50,530 nt of DNA from Burkholderia sp. 4M9327F10 (GTDB lineage: Bacteria > Pseudomonadota > Gammaproteobacteria > Burkholderiales > Burkholderiaceae), in the NCBI RefSeq assembly GCF_005503145.1, contig NZ_SCNV01000063.1:1-50530 (forward strand). The letters run 5' to 3'. Position numbers and translations under genes: made by a program. Positions 16,766 through 24,640 of the stretch are shown one piece after another; positions within the stretch are counted from its first letter, which is position 1; the number at the start of each line of letters is the position of its first letter. The notes beneath the pieces were generated by a model that searched no databases, had not been told where the DNA came from, and saw only the letters and a program-made list of their open reading frames with translations.

Positions 16766-17920
16766 CTATGCGGCCTGCGGCGCGTGAGCGGCGACGCTGG
16801 CGAAGCGGCGAATATCGAACGGTTCCAGCGGCGTGCTGGTCGCGCCGGTATCGATCAGCTCGGCCATCGTATCGCCGACGCCCGGTCCGAGCTGGAAGCC
16901 ATGCCCGCAGAAACCGAACGCGTAATACAAGCCGCTGACGTTGCCGCTCGGGCCCATGATCGGACGGTCGTCGGGCATGTAACCTTCAATCCCGCTCCAG
17001 ACACGGATGATATTGAGCTTCGACAACGCCGGCGCCACCCGGTACAGCTGGCGAAACTGCAGCAGCGTGTTTTGCGGCAGCACGTAGGCGCGCCGCAGGT
17101 CCGGATAAGCCGGTCCCCGCGCGCAACCGCCAATCACGATGTTGCCGCGCGCAATTTGCCGGAAGTACGCCACTTCCTCGATCAACGGCGACGAGACACC
17201 GACCACAGGGCGAATGCCGTAGGTGGTCGGCTCGGTCACGGCCATCTGCGGACCGTGCACCGCAATCGGCACGGGCTCGCCGAACTGCTCGCTCAGCAGG
17301 CTACCCCATGCGCCCGCGGTCACCAGCAGCAGCGGGGCGTGAAAGCTGCGGCCATCGGTGCTGGTGGCGCGGAACTCCGCGCCTTCTTTTTCGATGGTGG
17401 CAATCTCGGTGTTCTCGATAACCTGCGCGCCCAGACGCGCAGCGGCACGGCCGAACGCAGGCGCCGCGAGCCGCGGATTGGCATGGCCGTCCTTCTCCGA
17501 GTACGAACCTGCCAGCACTTGCGGCCCGAGGAACGGGAAACGCGCCTTCATCTCCGCGCCGCGTACGAGTTCGAGGTTCAGGCCGTAGTGAGCCGCTTCT
17601 TTCGCATAGATCTCGAACTGATCCGCCTGCTCCTCGCGATAGCAAACGCGAATATGGCCGGACATCAGAAACTCCGCGTCGTGGCCGATCAGTTCGGGCA
17701 GCTTGCCCCAGATCTCTCGCGAGCGGTTGGCGAGCGGCAACTGCGGCAGGAAACGCCCCTGGCGCCGCACATTGCCGAAGTTGGTGCCGCTCGCCTGCTG
17801 CCCCACGAGGCCGCGCTCGAGCAGGATCACCGAGCGGCCCCGCCTGCGCAGGAAAAACGCCGTGGCCGCACCCATGATGCCGCCGCCGACAATGATCACA
17901 TCTGCTTGCGCCCGAGTCAT
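16766..17920 (-). CDS. FAD oxidoreductase, catalytic subunit of HcnC/OoxB/LhpB-like dehydrogenase
   Basis: A 384-residue DAO-family flavoprotein with VGGGIMGAA at 11-19 and the C-terminal FAD loop FGFCGHGFQLGPGVGD. By order and size with the next two genes it corresponds to the catalytic subunit of the three-part membrane-linked dehydrogenases: HcnC of cyanide synthase, OoxB of octopine/nopaline oxidase, or the beta subunit of D-hydroxyproline dehydrogenase. ATG 17920 overlaps the upstream stop as ATGA and has AGGAGG within the last codons of that gene. The linked amino-acid ABC transporter favours an opine, D-amino acid or imino acid as substrate. Confidence 0.85.
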   Translation of the reverse strand: MTRAQADVIIVGGGIMGAATAFFLRRRGRSVILLERGLVGQQASGTNFGNVRRQGRFLPQLPLANRSREIWGKLPELIGHDAEFLMSGHIRVCYREEQADQFEIYAKEAAHYGLNLELVRGAEMKARFPFLGPQVLAGSYSEKDGHANPRLAAPAFGRAAARLGAQVIENTEIATIEKEGAEFRATSTDGRSFHAPLLLVTAGAWGSLLSEQFGEPVPIAVHGPQMAVTEPTTYGIRPVVGVSSPLIEEVAYFRQIARGNIVIGGCARGPAYPDLRRAYVLPQNTLLQFRQLYRVAPALSKLNIIRVWSGIEGYMPDDRPIMGPSGNVSGLYYAFGFCGHGFQLGPGVGDTMAELIDTGATSTPLEPFDIRRFASVAAHAPQAA

Positions 17921-19293
17921 TCGACCTCCTCAACCGTCGCGATGGAAAGCGGCTTGACGGGCGCTTGCCCGCGCAGCCGGCCGACCTGCCCGATCGGCAC
18001 ACTCGCCGCAGCCGCGATGATTTCCGCCGCCGCGTGGCCGCAATAGCGCCCCTGGCAGCGCCCCATGCCGACGCGGCTGAAGGCCTTCGCGCGATTGGCT
18101 TCGCAGGCGCCTTCTTCGCGGATCACGCGACGCAATTCGCCCACCGTTACGCCTTCGCAACGGCACACCACGGTGTCGTCCGAGAGATGTGCGGCCTGCG
18201 CGGCGGGCCAGGGAAATGCTTCAAGCAGACCGAGGCGGAAACGGTCCATCTTCTGTTGCTGGCGCTTCAGGTCGTCCAGCGTCGCGGTATCGATGGTGTG
18301 GCCGAGGTCCTGCAATGCCGCGTAGGCAGCAAGACGGCCAGCCAGCTCAGCGCCATCCGCGCCGAGCACGCGTACGCCGTCGCCTGCCAGATACACGCCG
18401 GCTTCCGAGCTGCGGCCCAGTTCGTCGATTTGCGGCAACCACTGGCGCGACGGCTCGTCGAAGCGAAACGCGCAACGCGCGAGATCGGCAAGCTGCGTTT
18501 CCGGGCGCAGGTGATAGCCGAGCGCCACCGCATCGCAGCTCACCTGCTGCACCCGTCCTTTGGCGTCGCGATAGTTCACGCCCTGCACGCCTGCCGCATC
18601 CGAGCCAATAATTTCCAGCGGTTCAATGCCGTTCTCCACGACGACGCCCGCCTTCTTCAGTGATGAAACAAGCGCGGCGCCCTTTTTCAGCACATCAGGC
18701 CGCGCCAGCAGTTTCGGCAGCGCGCGCAGGCGCTGGCCACGCCTCGACGTATCGAGCACCGCCGCCACTTGCGCACCGGCCTGCACGTACTGACTCGCCA
18801 CCAGATACAGCAGCGGCCCCGAGCCCATGAACACGACCTTGCGGCCAATCGATACCGCTTGCGCCTTCAACGCGATCTGCGACGCACCAAGGCTGTAGGT
18901 TCCCGCGAATTGCCAGCCCTTCACCGGCATCAGGCGGTCCGTCGCACCGGGACATAGGATCAATGCGTCATACGGCAGCGCGCTGGCATGGCCGTCACGC
19001 ACGACATGCAGCTTGCGCTCGGCGACATTCCACGCAAGCGTTTCCGGCCGGTAATCGATCTGTGCGCGCAGACGCTGGAACGTGCCATGCAAGTCCTCTG
19101 CGCGTGCAGCCTCGGTCCCATACAACTTCGCATAGGGCCGGGAAAAGTTGTCCGGCTGCCGGCGATAGATCTGTCCGCCATCACGGCGGCCCTCGTCAAT
19201 GACACTCGGACGGATACCTGCGGCCAGCAACGTCTGCGCGCAGCGCACGCCGGCCGGCCCGGCACCGACAATGATTACGCGAGGTTCGCCCAT
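17917..19293 (-). CDS. NAD(P)/FAD oxidoreductase with [2Fe-2S] BFD domain, HcnB/OoxA-like
   Basis: This 458-residue electron-transfer subunit has an N-terminal dinucleotide fold (IIVGAGPAGVRCAQ, 7-20), a second one (VVFMGSGPLLYL, 153-164) and a C-terminal bacterioferritin-associated-ferredoxin-like cluster domain with C377, C379, C413 and C418 (CRC, then CQGRYC). HcnB, OoxA and the alpha subunit of D-hydroxyproline dehydrogenase share this build. It overlaps the small ferredoxin gene by 19 bases upstream and the HcnC-like gene by 4 downstream. GGAGGAG precedes ATG 19293. It probably accepts electrons from the catalytic subunit and passes them on. Confidence 0.87.
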   Translation of the reverse strand: MGEPRVIIVGAGPAGVRCAQTLLAAGIRPSVIDEGRRDGGQIYRRQPDNFSRPYAKLYGTEAARAEDLHGTFQRLRAQIDYRPETLAWNVAERKLHVVRDGHASALPYDALILCPGATDRLMPVKGWQFAGTYSLGASQIALKAQAVSIGRKVVFMGSGPLLYLVASQYVQAGAQVAAVLDTSRRGQRLRALPKLLARPDVLKKGAALVSSLKKAGVVVENGIEPLEIIGSDAAGVQGVNYRDAKGRVQQVSCDAVALGYHLRPETQLADLARCAFRFDEPSRQWLPQIDELGRSSEAGVYLAGDGVRVLGADGAELAGRLAAYAALQDLGHTIDTATLDDLKRQQQKMDRFRLGLLEAFPWPAAQAAHLSDDTVVCRCEGVTVGELRRVIREEGACEANRAKAFSRVGMGRCQGRYCGHAAAEIIAAAASVPIGQVGRLRGQAPVKPLSIATVEEVE

Positions 19294-19583
19294 TGCTCCT
19301 CCGCTTGAGTCGTCACAATCTGCAGGCCATCGCTGACCACGGTGGTGCAGGCGCGCAGCCGCTCGCCATCGGTCGTCCGGACCCAGCAGTCCTGGCAGGC
19401 ACCCATCAGGCAGAAGCCCGCGCGCACCTCGTTGCCGAACTCGGACTGCCGCACGTGGTCCACCGAGCAGAGCATCGCCACCAGCAGCGTGTCGCCCGCC
19501 AATGCCTCCACCGCCTTGCCGTCCACGCGGATCGTCACGCTCTTGCGTCCGGTCTCACCGAGCCGGATGAATCGTCCACTCAT
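19275..19583 (-). CDS. Small (2Fe-2S) ferredoxin-like subunit, HcnA/OoxC-like
   Basis: A 102-residue ferredoxin-like protein with four cluster cysteines C58, C63, C66 (GFCLMGACQDCWV) and C79 (LRACTT). Length and cysteine spacing match HcnA and the gamma subunit of D-hydroxyproline dehydrogenase. It is read first of the three dehydrogenase genes, in the same order as hcnA-hcnB-hcnC. Its ATG overlaps the stop of the ABC ATPase gene (ATGA), with GGAG eight bases upstream, so importer and enzyme are translationally coupled. Confidence 0.87.
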   Translation of the reverse strand: MSGRFIRLGETGRKSVTIRVDGKAVEALAGDTLLVAMLCSVDHVRQSEFGNEVRAGFCLMGACQDCWVRTTDGERLRACTTVVSDGLQIVTTQAEEQWANLA

Positions 19584-20374
19584 GCTGTCGCTCCCTGCGC
19601 ACGGCCATCGTGATGAATGGCCGCACTATCGTTCACCGGATCAATCCTGTTCGTCAGCACATGGCGCAGAAACTCGCGCGTGCGCGCCTCGCGCGGCGAG
19701 CACAGAACCTGCTGCGCGCTACCCTCCTCGATAATCTGGCCGCCGTGCAGAAAGCACACGCGGTCGGCCACTTCGCGGGCGAAGCCCATTTCATGCGTGA
19801 CCACCAGCATCGTCATACCCTCGCGCGCCAGCGTGCGCATCACCGCGAGCACTTCGCCCACCAGTTCAGGATCGAGTGCGGAAGTCGGCTCGTCAAACAG
19901 GATCGCTTTGGGCTTCATCGCGAGCGAGCGTGCAATGGCTACCCGTTGCTGCTGCCCGCCCGAGAGTTGATGCGGATACGCATGCAGCTTTTCGCCGAGC
20001 CCCACCTTACCGAGCAGTTCAATGGCTTCGCGATGCGCCTCATGCTTCGGCTCGCCCTTCACATGCACGGGGCCTTCCATCACGTTCTCGAGCGCCGTGC
20101 GATGCGGAAACAGATTGAAGCGCTGGAACACCATGCCGACTTGCGTGCGCAAGCGGTTGATCTGGCGCGAGCGTTGCTCGACGCGCTGATCCATCAGCTT
20201 GATCTCGCCGGTATCGTACGATTCGAGCGCGTTGATACAGCGCAGCAGGGTCGACTTGCCCGAGCCCGACGCGCCGATCAGGCACACCACTTCGCCCTGC
20301 TTGATGTTCAATGAAATGCCCTTCAGCACCGGAACGGCGCCAAAGCTCTTGTGCACATCAACGATCTCGATCAT
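19580..20374 (-). CDS. Polar amino-acid ABC transporter, ATP-binding protein
   Basis: A 264-residue GlnQ/HisP-type ATPase. Walker A is GASGSGKST, the signature is LSGGQQQRVA, Walker B is AILFDEPTSALDPE, and the H-loop lies in VVTHEMGF. ATG 20374 has GAGG five bases upstream; an alternative ATG at 20443 would begin 7 bases after the permease stop and add 23 residues. The last 25 residues are an extra tail. Together with the permease and binding protein it imports an amino acid or opine, and its stop overlaps the ferredoxin gene start. Confidence 0.9.
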   Translation of the reverse strand: MIEIVDVHKSFGAVPVLKGISLNIKQGEVVCLIGASGSGKSTLLRCINALESYDTGEIKLMDQRVEQRSRQINRLRTQVGMVFQRFNLFPHRTALENVMEGPVHVKGEPKHEAHREAIELLGKVGLGEKLHAYPHQLSGGQQQRVAIARSLAMKPKAILFDEPTSALDPELVGEVLAVMRTLAREGMTMLVVTHEMGFAREVADRVCFLHGGQIIEEGSAQQVLCSPREARTREFLRHVLTNRIDPVNDSAAIHHDGRAQGATA

Positions 20375-20450
20375 GGCATCCTCGCCTGAGGTCCGGCTTG
20401 AAGCCTGGCTTGTGGCCTCGTTCAGCGTTCGCATCGCCTTCATATCGTCT

Positions 20451-21107
20451 TCACTTCGCCTTGTGCTTGCCGAAACGCTTTTCCAGACTGCGTGTCAGGC
20501 TCATCAACGGCAGGCTCATCGCCAGATAACCGAGCGCCACCAGCGTATACACGGTGACGTTCTGGAACGTCGAGGCGGCGATCAACTGGCCCTCGCGCGT
20601 CATCTCGGCCACGGTGATCGTCGAGGCGAGCGACGAGTCCTTCAACATCATCACCAGCGTGTTCGCATACGGCGGCAGCGCGACGCGCACGGCCTGCGGC
20701 AGGATCACGCGGTACATCGTCTTCACGCGGCCCATGCCGATCGACTGGGCCGCTTCAAACTGGCCAGGGTCAACGGCTTCGATGCCCGAGCGGATGATCT
20801 CCGCCACATAGGTCGAATAGCCGAAGCCCAGACCGATGATGCTCGCTTCGAGCGCCCCCATCTGAATACCGATATCGGGCAGCACGAAGTAGATATAAAA
20901 CAGCAGCACGATCATCGGCAGGCCGCGCACCACGTTGATCATCGCGCTGACCACCGTCACGACGCCTGGGTGGCGCGACATTTTCAACAGCGCCCAGACG
21001 AGTCCGAGCGCGGTGCTCAATACCAGGCAGCCCAGCGTGATGATGATGCTCATCAGGGCGCCGCTAAACAGGATCGGAACAAAGTCAGTTATATCGCGCC
21101 AATGCAT
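20451..21107 (-). CDS. Polar amino-acid ABC transporter permease
   Basis: A 218-residue HisM/GlnP-type inner-membrane permease with about five spans and the EAA loop EAAQSIGMGRVKTMYRVILPQ (roughly 118-138), which docks the ATPase. Only one permease gene is present, so it probably works as a homodimer. It lies between the binding-protein and ATPase genes. A 171-base gap separates it from the binding-protein gene. Confidence 0.9.
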   Translation of the reverse strand: MHWRDITDFVPILFSGALMSIIITLGCLVLSTALGLVWALLKMSRHPGVVTVVSAMINVVRGLPMIVLLFYIYFVLPDIGIQMGALEASIIGLGFGYSTYVAEIIRSGIEAVDPGQFEAAQSIGMGRVKTMYRVILPQAVRVALPPYANTLVMMLKDSSLASTITVAEMTREGQLIAASTFQNVTVYTLVALGYLAMSLPLMSLTRSLEKRFGKHKAK

Positions 21108-21278
21108 GCGGTGTGCTCTTCAGAATCAGGGCCGTCGCTCACTTCATAACGAAGCCGAAACGCGACGGACGGGACGTGAGGAACAACCCGTACACCGGCC
21201 AGGCGCGCTTGCCGGCGACGGGTTTTCGTCACACGAGGTTCGCGTTCAGGTCATGAACCGCTCACGCTCAACTCGTGA

Positions 21279-22088
21279 TCAACTCGCGAGATTCCACTTT
21301 TTGAGGATCGCGTTCAGCGAGCCGTCGGCCTTCATCTTCGTCAGCGCATCGTTGATCTTGGCGAGCAGAGCGGCGTTGCCCTTCTTCACCGCAATCGCAA
21401 TGTCGAACTTCTGCATCGGCACGTAATCGTCCACCACGCGTGCACCGCGCAAACCGCCCGAGGCTTCCTGCGCCTTCAGGATCGGATAGTCGCTAAAGCC
21501 CGCGGTAATGCGGCCCAGCACCACGTCGCGCGTCATGTCGGCGGGGCTGTCGTACATCTTCACTTCCTTGAAGATGCCGAGCTTGACCAGCTGGTCGCCG
21601 TAGTCGGTGCCGGTCGGCGCGCCCACGACGGTGCCCTTCAGGTCCTGCACCGACTTGTAATCCGTCTTGTTCGAATCCTTGACGATGATGCCTTCGCCGA
21701 ATGCGGTGACCGGCTGCGAGAAGTCGACCACTTCGGCGCGCTTCGGTGTTGGCGTCATGCCGGCCACGATGATGTCGATCTTGCCCGACACTGCCGACTG
21801 GATCAGCGCCGAGAACGGCACCGCGTCGAACGACACGTTGAAGCCTTCGCGCTTGCCGATGGCATCCACCACATCGGGCATCAGGCCTTCGATCTTCTGC
21901 GTCTTCACGTCCATAAAGGTGGTCGGCGCGCTCGACGGCGGTGAACCGGCGGTGAGCGTCGGCGCGTCGGCAGCATGGCTCAGGCTTGCACCGAGCATCA
22001 CGGAGAAGGCGACGCCGGCCTGGAGAGCCAGGCGTTGAACGGCTTGCAGGCGTGCTGCGGGGCGAAGCTCACGGGTGAAACGCAACAT
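21279..22088 (-). CDS. Amino-acid ABC transporter, periplasmic binding protein
   Basis: This 269-residue family 3 solute-binding protein has a Sec-type signal sequence with hydrophobic core AGVAFSVMLGASLSHA, probably cut after SHA, and core motifs EGLMPDVVDAIGKREG and VDFSQPVTAFGEGI. I chose ATG 22088 over ATG 22094 because AGGA lies five bases upstream of it. It delivers the ligand to the permease. The ligand cannot be read from sequence, but the dehydrogenase genes point to an amino acid, imino acid or opine. Confidence 0.88.
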   Translation of the reverse strand: MLRFTRELRPAARLQAVQRLALQAGVAFSVMLGASLSHAADAPTLTAGSPPSSAPTTFMDVKTQKIEGLMPDVVDAIGKREGFNVSFDAVPFSALIQSAVSGKIDIIVAGMTPTPKRAEVVDFSQPVTAFGEGIIVKDSNKTDYKSVQDLKGTVVGAPTGTDYGDQLVKLGIFKEVKMYDSPADMTRDVVLGRITAGFSDYPILKAQEASGGLRGARVVDDYVPMQKFDIAIAVKKGNAALLAKINDALTKMKADGSLNAILKKWNLAS

Positions 22089-22189
22089 GGTCATCCTTGG
22101 AGTGTGGTGGTGAAAACCATCGCGGCGCCTCGCACCGCAACGGCAAACAACGGGTACTGCTCCTTCTGCACCGGTTCAATGCAACCGGT

Positions 22190-23467
22190 TCAATGCAGAA
22201 TGTCCTGCAAACGGTAATAGGCGCCGACCAGCGGCAGGAACCACGCATGACCGAAATGGCCGGGAATCGCGGGCCATTCGAGCGTGCGCCACGGGTTGCG
22301 GGCGGCGGCGCCGAACATCACGTCGGCCATCATGCGCCCCATGTGCACCGACATCTGCACACCATGGCCGCTATAGCCCATTGAGTAATACAGGCCCTCA
22401 TGCTGACCGGCGCGCGGCAGCCGGTCCGCGGTCATGTCGACAAGGCCGCCCCAGCAATAGTCGAGCCGCACGTCGGCCAGTTGCGGAAAGTAGCTGGCAA
22501 GGCCGGCACGCAGAATCCGGCCGCTCTTTTCGTCGGAGCGCGGGTTCGACATCGCGAAACGCGCACGGCCGCCGAACAGCAGACGGTTATCCGCGGTGGC
22601 CCGAAAATAGTTGCCGATGTTGCGCGTCGTCACATAGGCGCGCCGCTTCGGCACAAGCTCGTCGAGTTGCGCTGTAGTCAACGGCTCGGTCACGACGATA
22701 AAGCTGCCCACCGGGGCGATGCGGCGCCGGAACCATTGCAACGGGCCGATCTGCGATGCGCCGGTCGCAACCAGCACGCGCCCCGCCCTGATCGTGCCGA
22801 ACTCCGTGCTAACCTCATAACGCTCGCCGTCCAGACGCTTCAGCCCCGTCACCGGCGTGTGCTCGAAAATGCGCGCACCGTGTCTGACTGCAGCAGTCGC
22901 GAGGCCGACGCCGAACTTGCCCATATGCATCTGCGCACCATTGCGCTGCACGAGGCCGCCGTAAAAACCGTCCGAACCGACCTCTTCGCGAATCCGTTCG
23001 GGCGGAATCAGTTCGACCTCGGGATCGACATTACGCACCAGCGAGTCGTAGGTCCTCGCGAGCTTGTCGAAGTGCTGGGGTTTCGCTGCGAGCTTGATCT
23101 TGCCGCCGCGAAAAAAGTCGCAGTCGATCTTTTCTTCGCTGACGATCGACGCCACGGTCGCCACCGCGTTCTCATACGCACGATAGAAGTCGCGCGCCTT
23201 ATCCGCACCGATGCGCTCGGCCAGCGCCGCGTAATCGTGCGCAAGACCGGTGTTGCACTGGCCGCCGTTGCGGCCCGACGCCTCACCGGCAATGCGGCCG
23301 GCTTCCAGCACCGTCACCGGAATGCCGCGCCTGCCCAGCTCGAGCGCGGCGGACAGGCCAGTGAAGCCGCCGCCGATCACCACCACTTCGGCACCGCCCT
23401 CGAGCGGGCCTTGCTGCCCGTCGAGAAACGGCGGAGCGGTGTCGAGCCAGTACGAATCGAGCTTCAT
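22190..23467 (-). CDS. FAD-dependent oxidoreductase, PuuB/OrdL-like
   Basis: A 425-residue flavoprotein of the gamma-glutamylputrescine oxidase type within the DAO family. It has the leading tryptophan-containing stretch SYWLDTAPPFLDG, the FAD motif VIGGGFTGLSAALELG (about 31-46), RNGGQCNTG for covalent or tight flavin contact, and a C-terminal GYSGHGVQMSVHMG. PuuB and relatives oxidise amine nitrogens, releasing an aldehyde, ammonia and peroxide. AAGGA lies six bases before ATG 23467. A PuuC-like aldehyde dehydrogenase follows upstream at 24641, which would take the product. No glutamate-putrescine ligase (puuA) is nearby, so the substrate may be something other than gamma-glutamylputrescine. 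Confidence 0.85.
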   Translation of the reverse strand: MKLDSYWLDTAPPFLDGQQGPLEGGAEVVVIGGGFTGLSAALELGRRGIPVTVLEAGRIAGEASGRNGGQCNTGLAHDYAALAERIGADKARDFYRAYENAVATVASIVSEEKIDCDFFRGGKIKLAAKPQHFDKLARTYDSLVRNVDPEVELIPPERIREEVGSDGFYGGLVQRNGAQMHMGKFGVGLATAAVRHGARIFEHTPVTGLKRLDGERYEVSTEFGTIRAGRVLVATGASQIGPLQWFRRRIAPVGSFIVVTEPLTTAQLDELVPKRRAYVTTRNIGNYFRATADNRLLFGGRARFAMSNPRSDEKSGRILRAGLASYFPQLADVRLDYCWGGLVDMTADRLPRAGQHEGLYYSMGYSGHGVQMSVHMGRMMADVMFGAAARNPWRTLEWPAIPGHFGHAWFLPLVGAYYRLQDILH

Positions 23468-23526
23468 CGGGTTCCTTCACGCATCGGGACTTATCGGGGC
23501 TTGAGTTGAGGGCGTCAATCCAGAGC

Positions 23527-24195
23527 TTAAAGACCGACGACGCCGGCAAGACCGCCGATGTCCTTGATCTCGGTGTAGTTGTAGAACGGTGTCGACGGTT
23601 CATGACCACGCGAGACAAACACCTTGTTCTTCACACCGAGATCGTTGGCCGACATCAGGTCATAGCGCAGGCTCGACGACACATGCAGGATGTCTTCCGG
23701 GCCGCAGCCGAGGTTGTCCAGCATGTATTCGAACGCGTGCAGACGCGGCTTGTAGGCCTGCGCCATCTGCGCCGTGTACACCGCATGGAACGGTGCGCCG
23801 AGCTTGTCGACATTGCTCTGGATCTGATCGTTCGATGCGTTCGACAGAATCACCAGCGGGATTTCCTTTGCGACCTTGGCGAGACCTTCCGGCACATCAG
23901 GGTGCGGACCCCAGGTCGGCACGGCGTCGTAGAAGCGCTGCGCTTCGGCGTCGTCGTACGTGAGGTTCCAGCGCTTGAGCGTGCGGCGCACGGCATTCTT
24001 CACGACGTCCTGATACGGCTTCCATGCGCCGAGCACTTCGTCGAGGCGGTACGCGGCGAAGTCACGCACGAACTGTTCCATCTGCTCGGCGCCAACGCGG
24101 TCGGCGAAGATTTCGCGAGCCATGTCGCCCATACGGAAACGGGTCAGCGTGCCGTAGCAATCGAAGGTGATGTATTTGGGCCTGAAGCGGGTCAT
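23527..24195 (-). CDS. HAD-superfamily hydrolase, haloacid dehalogenase type II-like
   Basis: A 222-residue HAD hydrolase resembling L-2-haloacid dehalogenases. Motif I is FDCYGTLTRF with the nucleophile aspartate at residue 11, motif II is VILSNAS, motif III lysine lies in AYKPRLHAFEYML, and motif IV is HVSSSLRYDLMSAND. The second asparagine expected in the dehalogenase motif SSNxxD reads S here, so true dehalogenase activity is doubtful. ATG 24195 has AGGA about nine bases upstream; the longer open frame adds 58 residues with no HAD similarity. As first gene of the amine/opine operon it may remove a phosphate or halide-like group or detoxify a by-product. Confidence 0.82.
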   Translation of the reverse strand: MTRFRPKYITFDCYGTLTRFRMGDMAREIFADRVGAEQMEQFVRDFAAYRLDEVLGAWKPYQDVVKNAVRRTLKRWNLTYDDAEAQRFYDAVPTWGPHPDVPEGLAKVAKEIPLVILSNASNDQIQSNVDKLGAPFHAVYTAQMAQAYKPRLHAFEYMLDNLGCGPEDILHVSSSLRYDLMSANDLGVKNKVFVSRGHEPSTPFYNYTEIKDIGGLAGVVGL

Positions 24196-24640
24196 GTCTA
24201 TGTCCTGTAGTCGGCAATAGTCAGCGATAAAGCCGTCATTGCGTGCGCAGCGACGGCTGCTGAAATGAATTACACCACCGCAAAAAATGCGGGTTGTCGT
24301 GTTATGAACGCCGCTGAACACACAATCCGCCGTTTTGCGCCGCCCGCGCAGCACACTATGCGGCGGCACTTCGGGGGTGCCGGGGATGCGCGCCGGTGGT
24401 GCGGGTATGCCCTGATACAGGCGCTCGCAGCAAGGCCAATCAAGGCTCAGCGGGTTGCGTGACGGGTTGGTGCAAAGTGCCGTGAAAACGGCAACGGCCG
24501 CGTCGGAGATCGACGCGGCCGTCTTGTGAAGCTGAAAACACCGCGTTCAGCAGCAGATCGTGCTGTGTGCGGCTGGTTTTATGTCTGAGGTTTGAAGTTT
24601 GACCGAGGTGTTTGCGCTTTGGCTTGCTTCCTGTGTGGAT
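24196..24640. other. Intergenic region before PuuC-like gene
   Basis: I see no gene in this 445-base gap. It contains a strong hairpin at 24494-24522 and, nearer the HAD gene, an A+T-richer stretch (24260-24300) suited to a promoter for the minus-strand operon starting at 24195. Confidence 0.5.
24494..24522 (-). terminator. Strong hairpin after PuuC-like gene
   Basis: A perfect 12-bp stem (ACGGCCGCGTCG/CGACGCGGCCGT) with a 5-base loop lies about 120 bases after the aldehyde dehydrogenase stop. On the minus strand it is followed by TTGCCGTTTTC, a modest T-rich tract, so it probably ends that transcript. Confidence 0.6.

Noticed and set aside
16766..19583. Hydrogen cyanide synthase (hcnABC)
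   Set aside because: Gene order and sizes match, but the coupled amino-acid importer and amine oxidase genes point to catabolism; the same architecture occurs in opine and hydroxyproline dehydrogenases.
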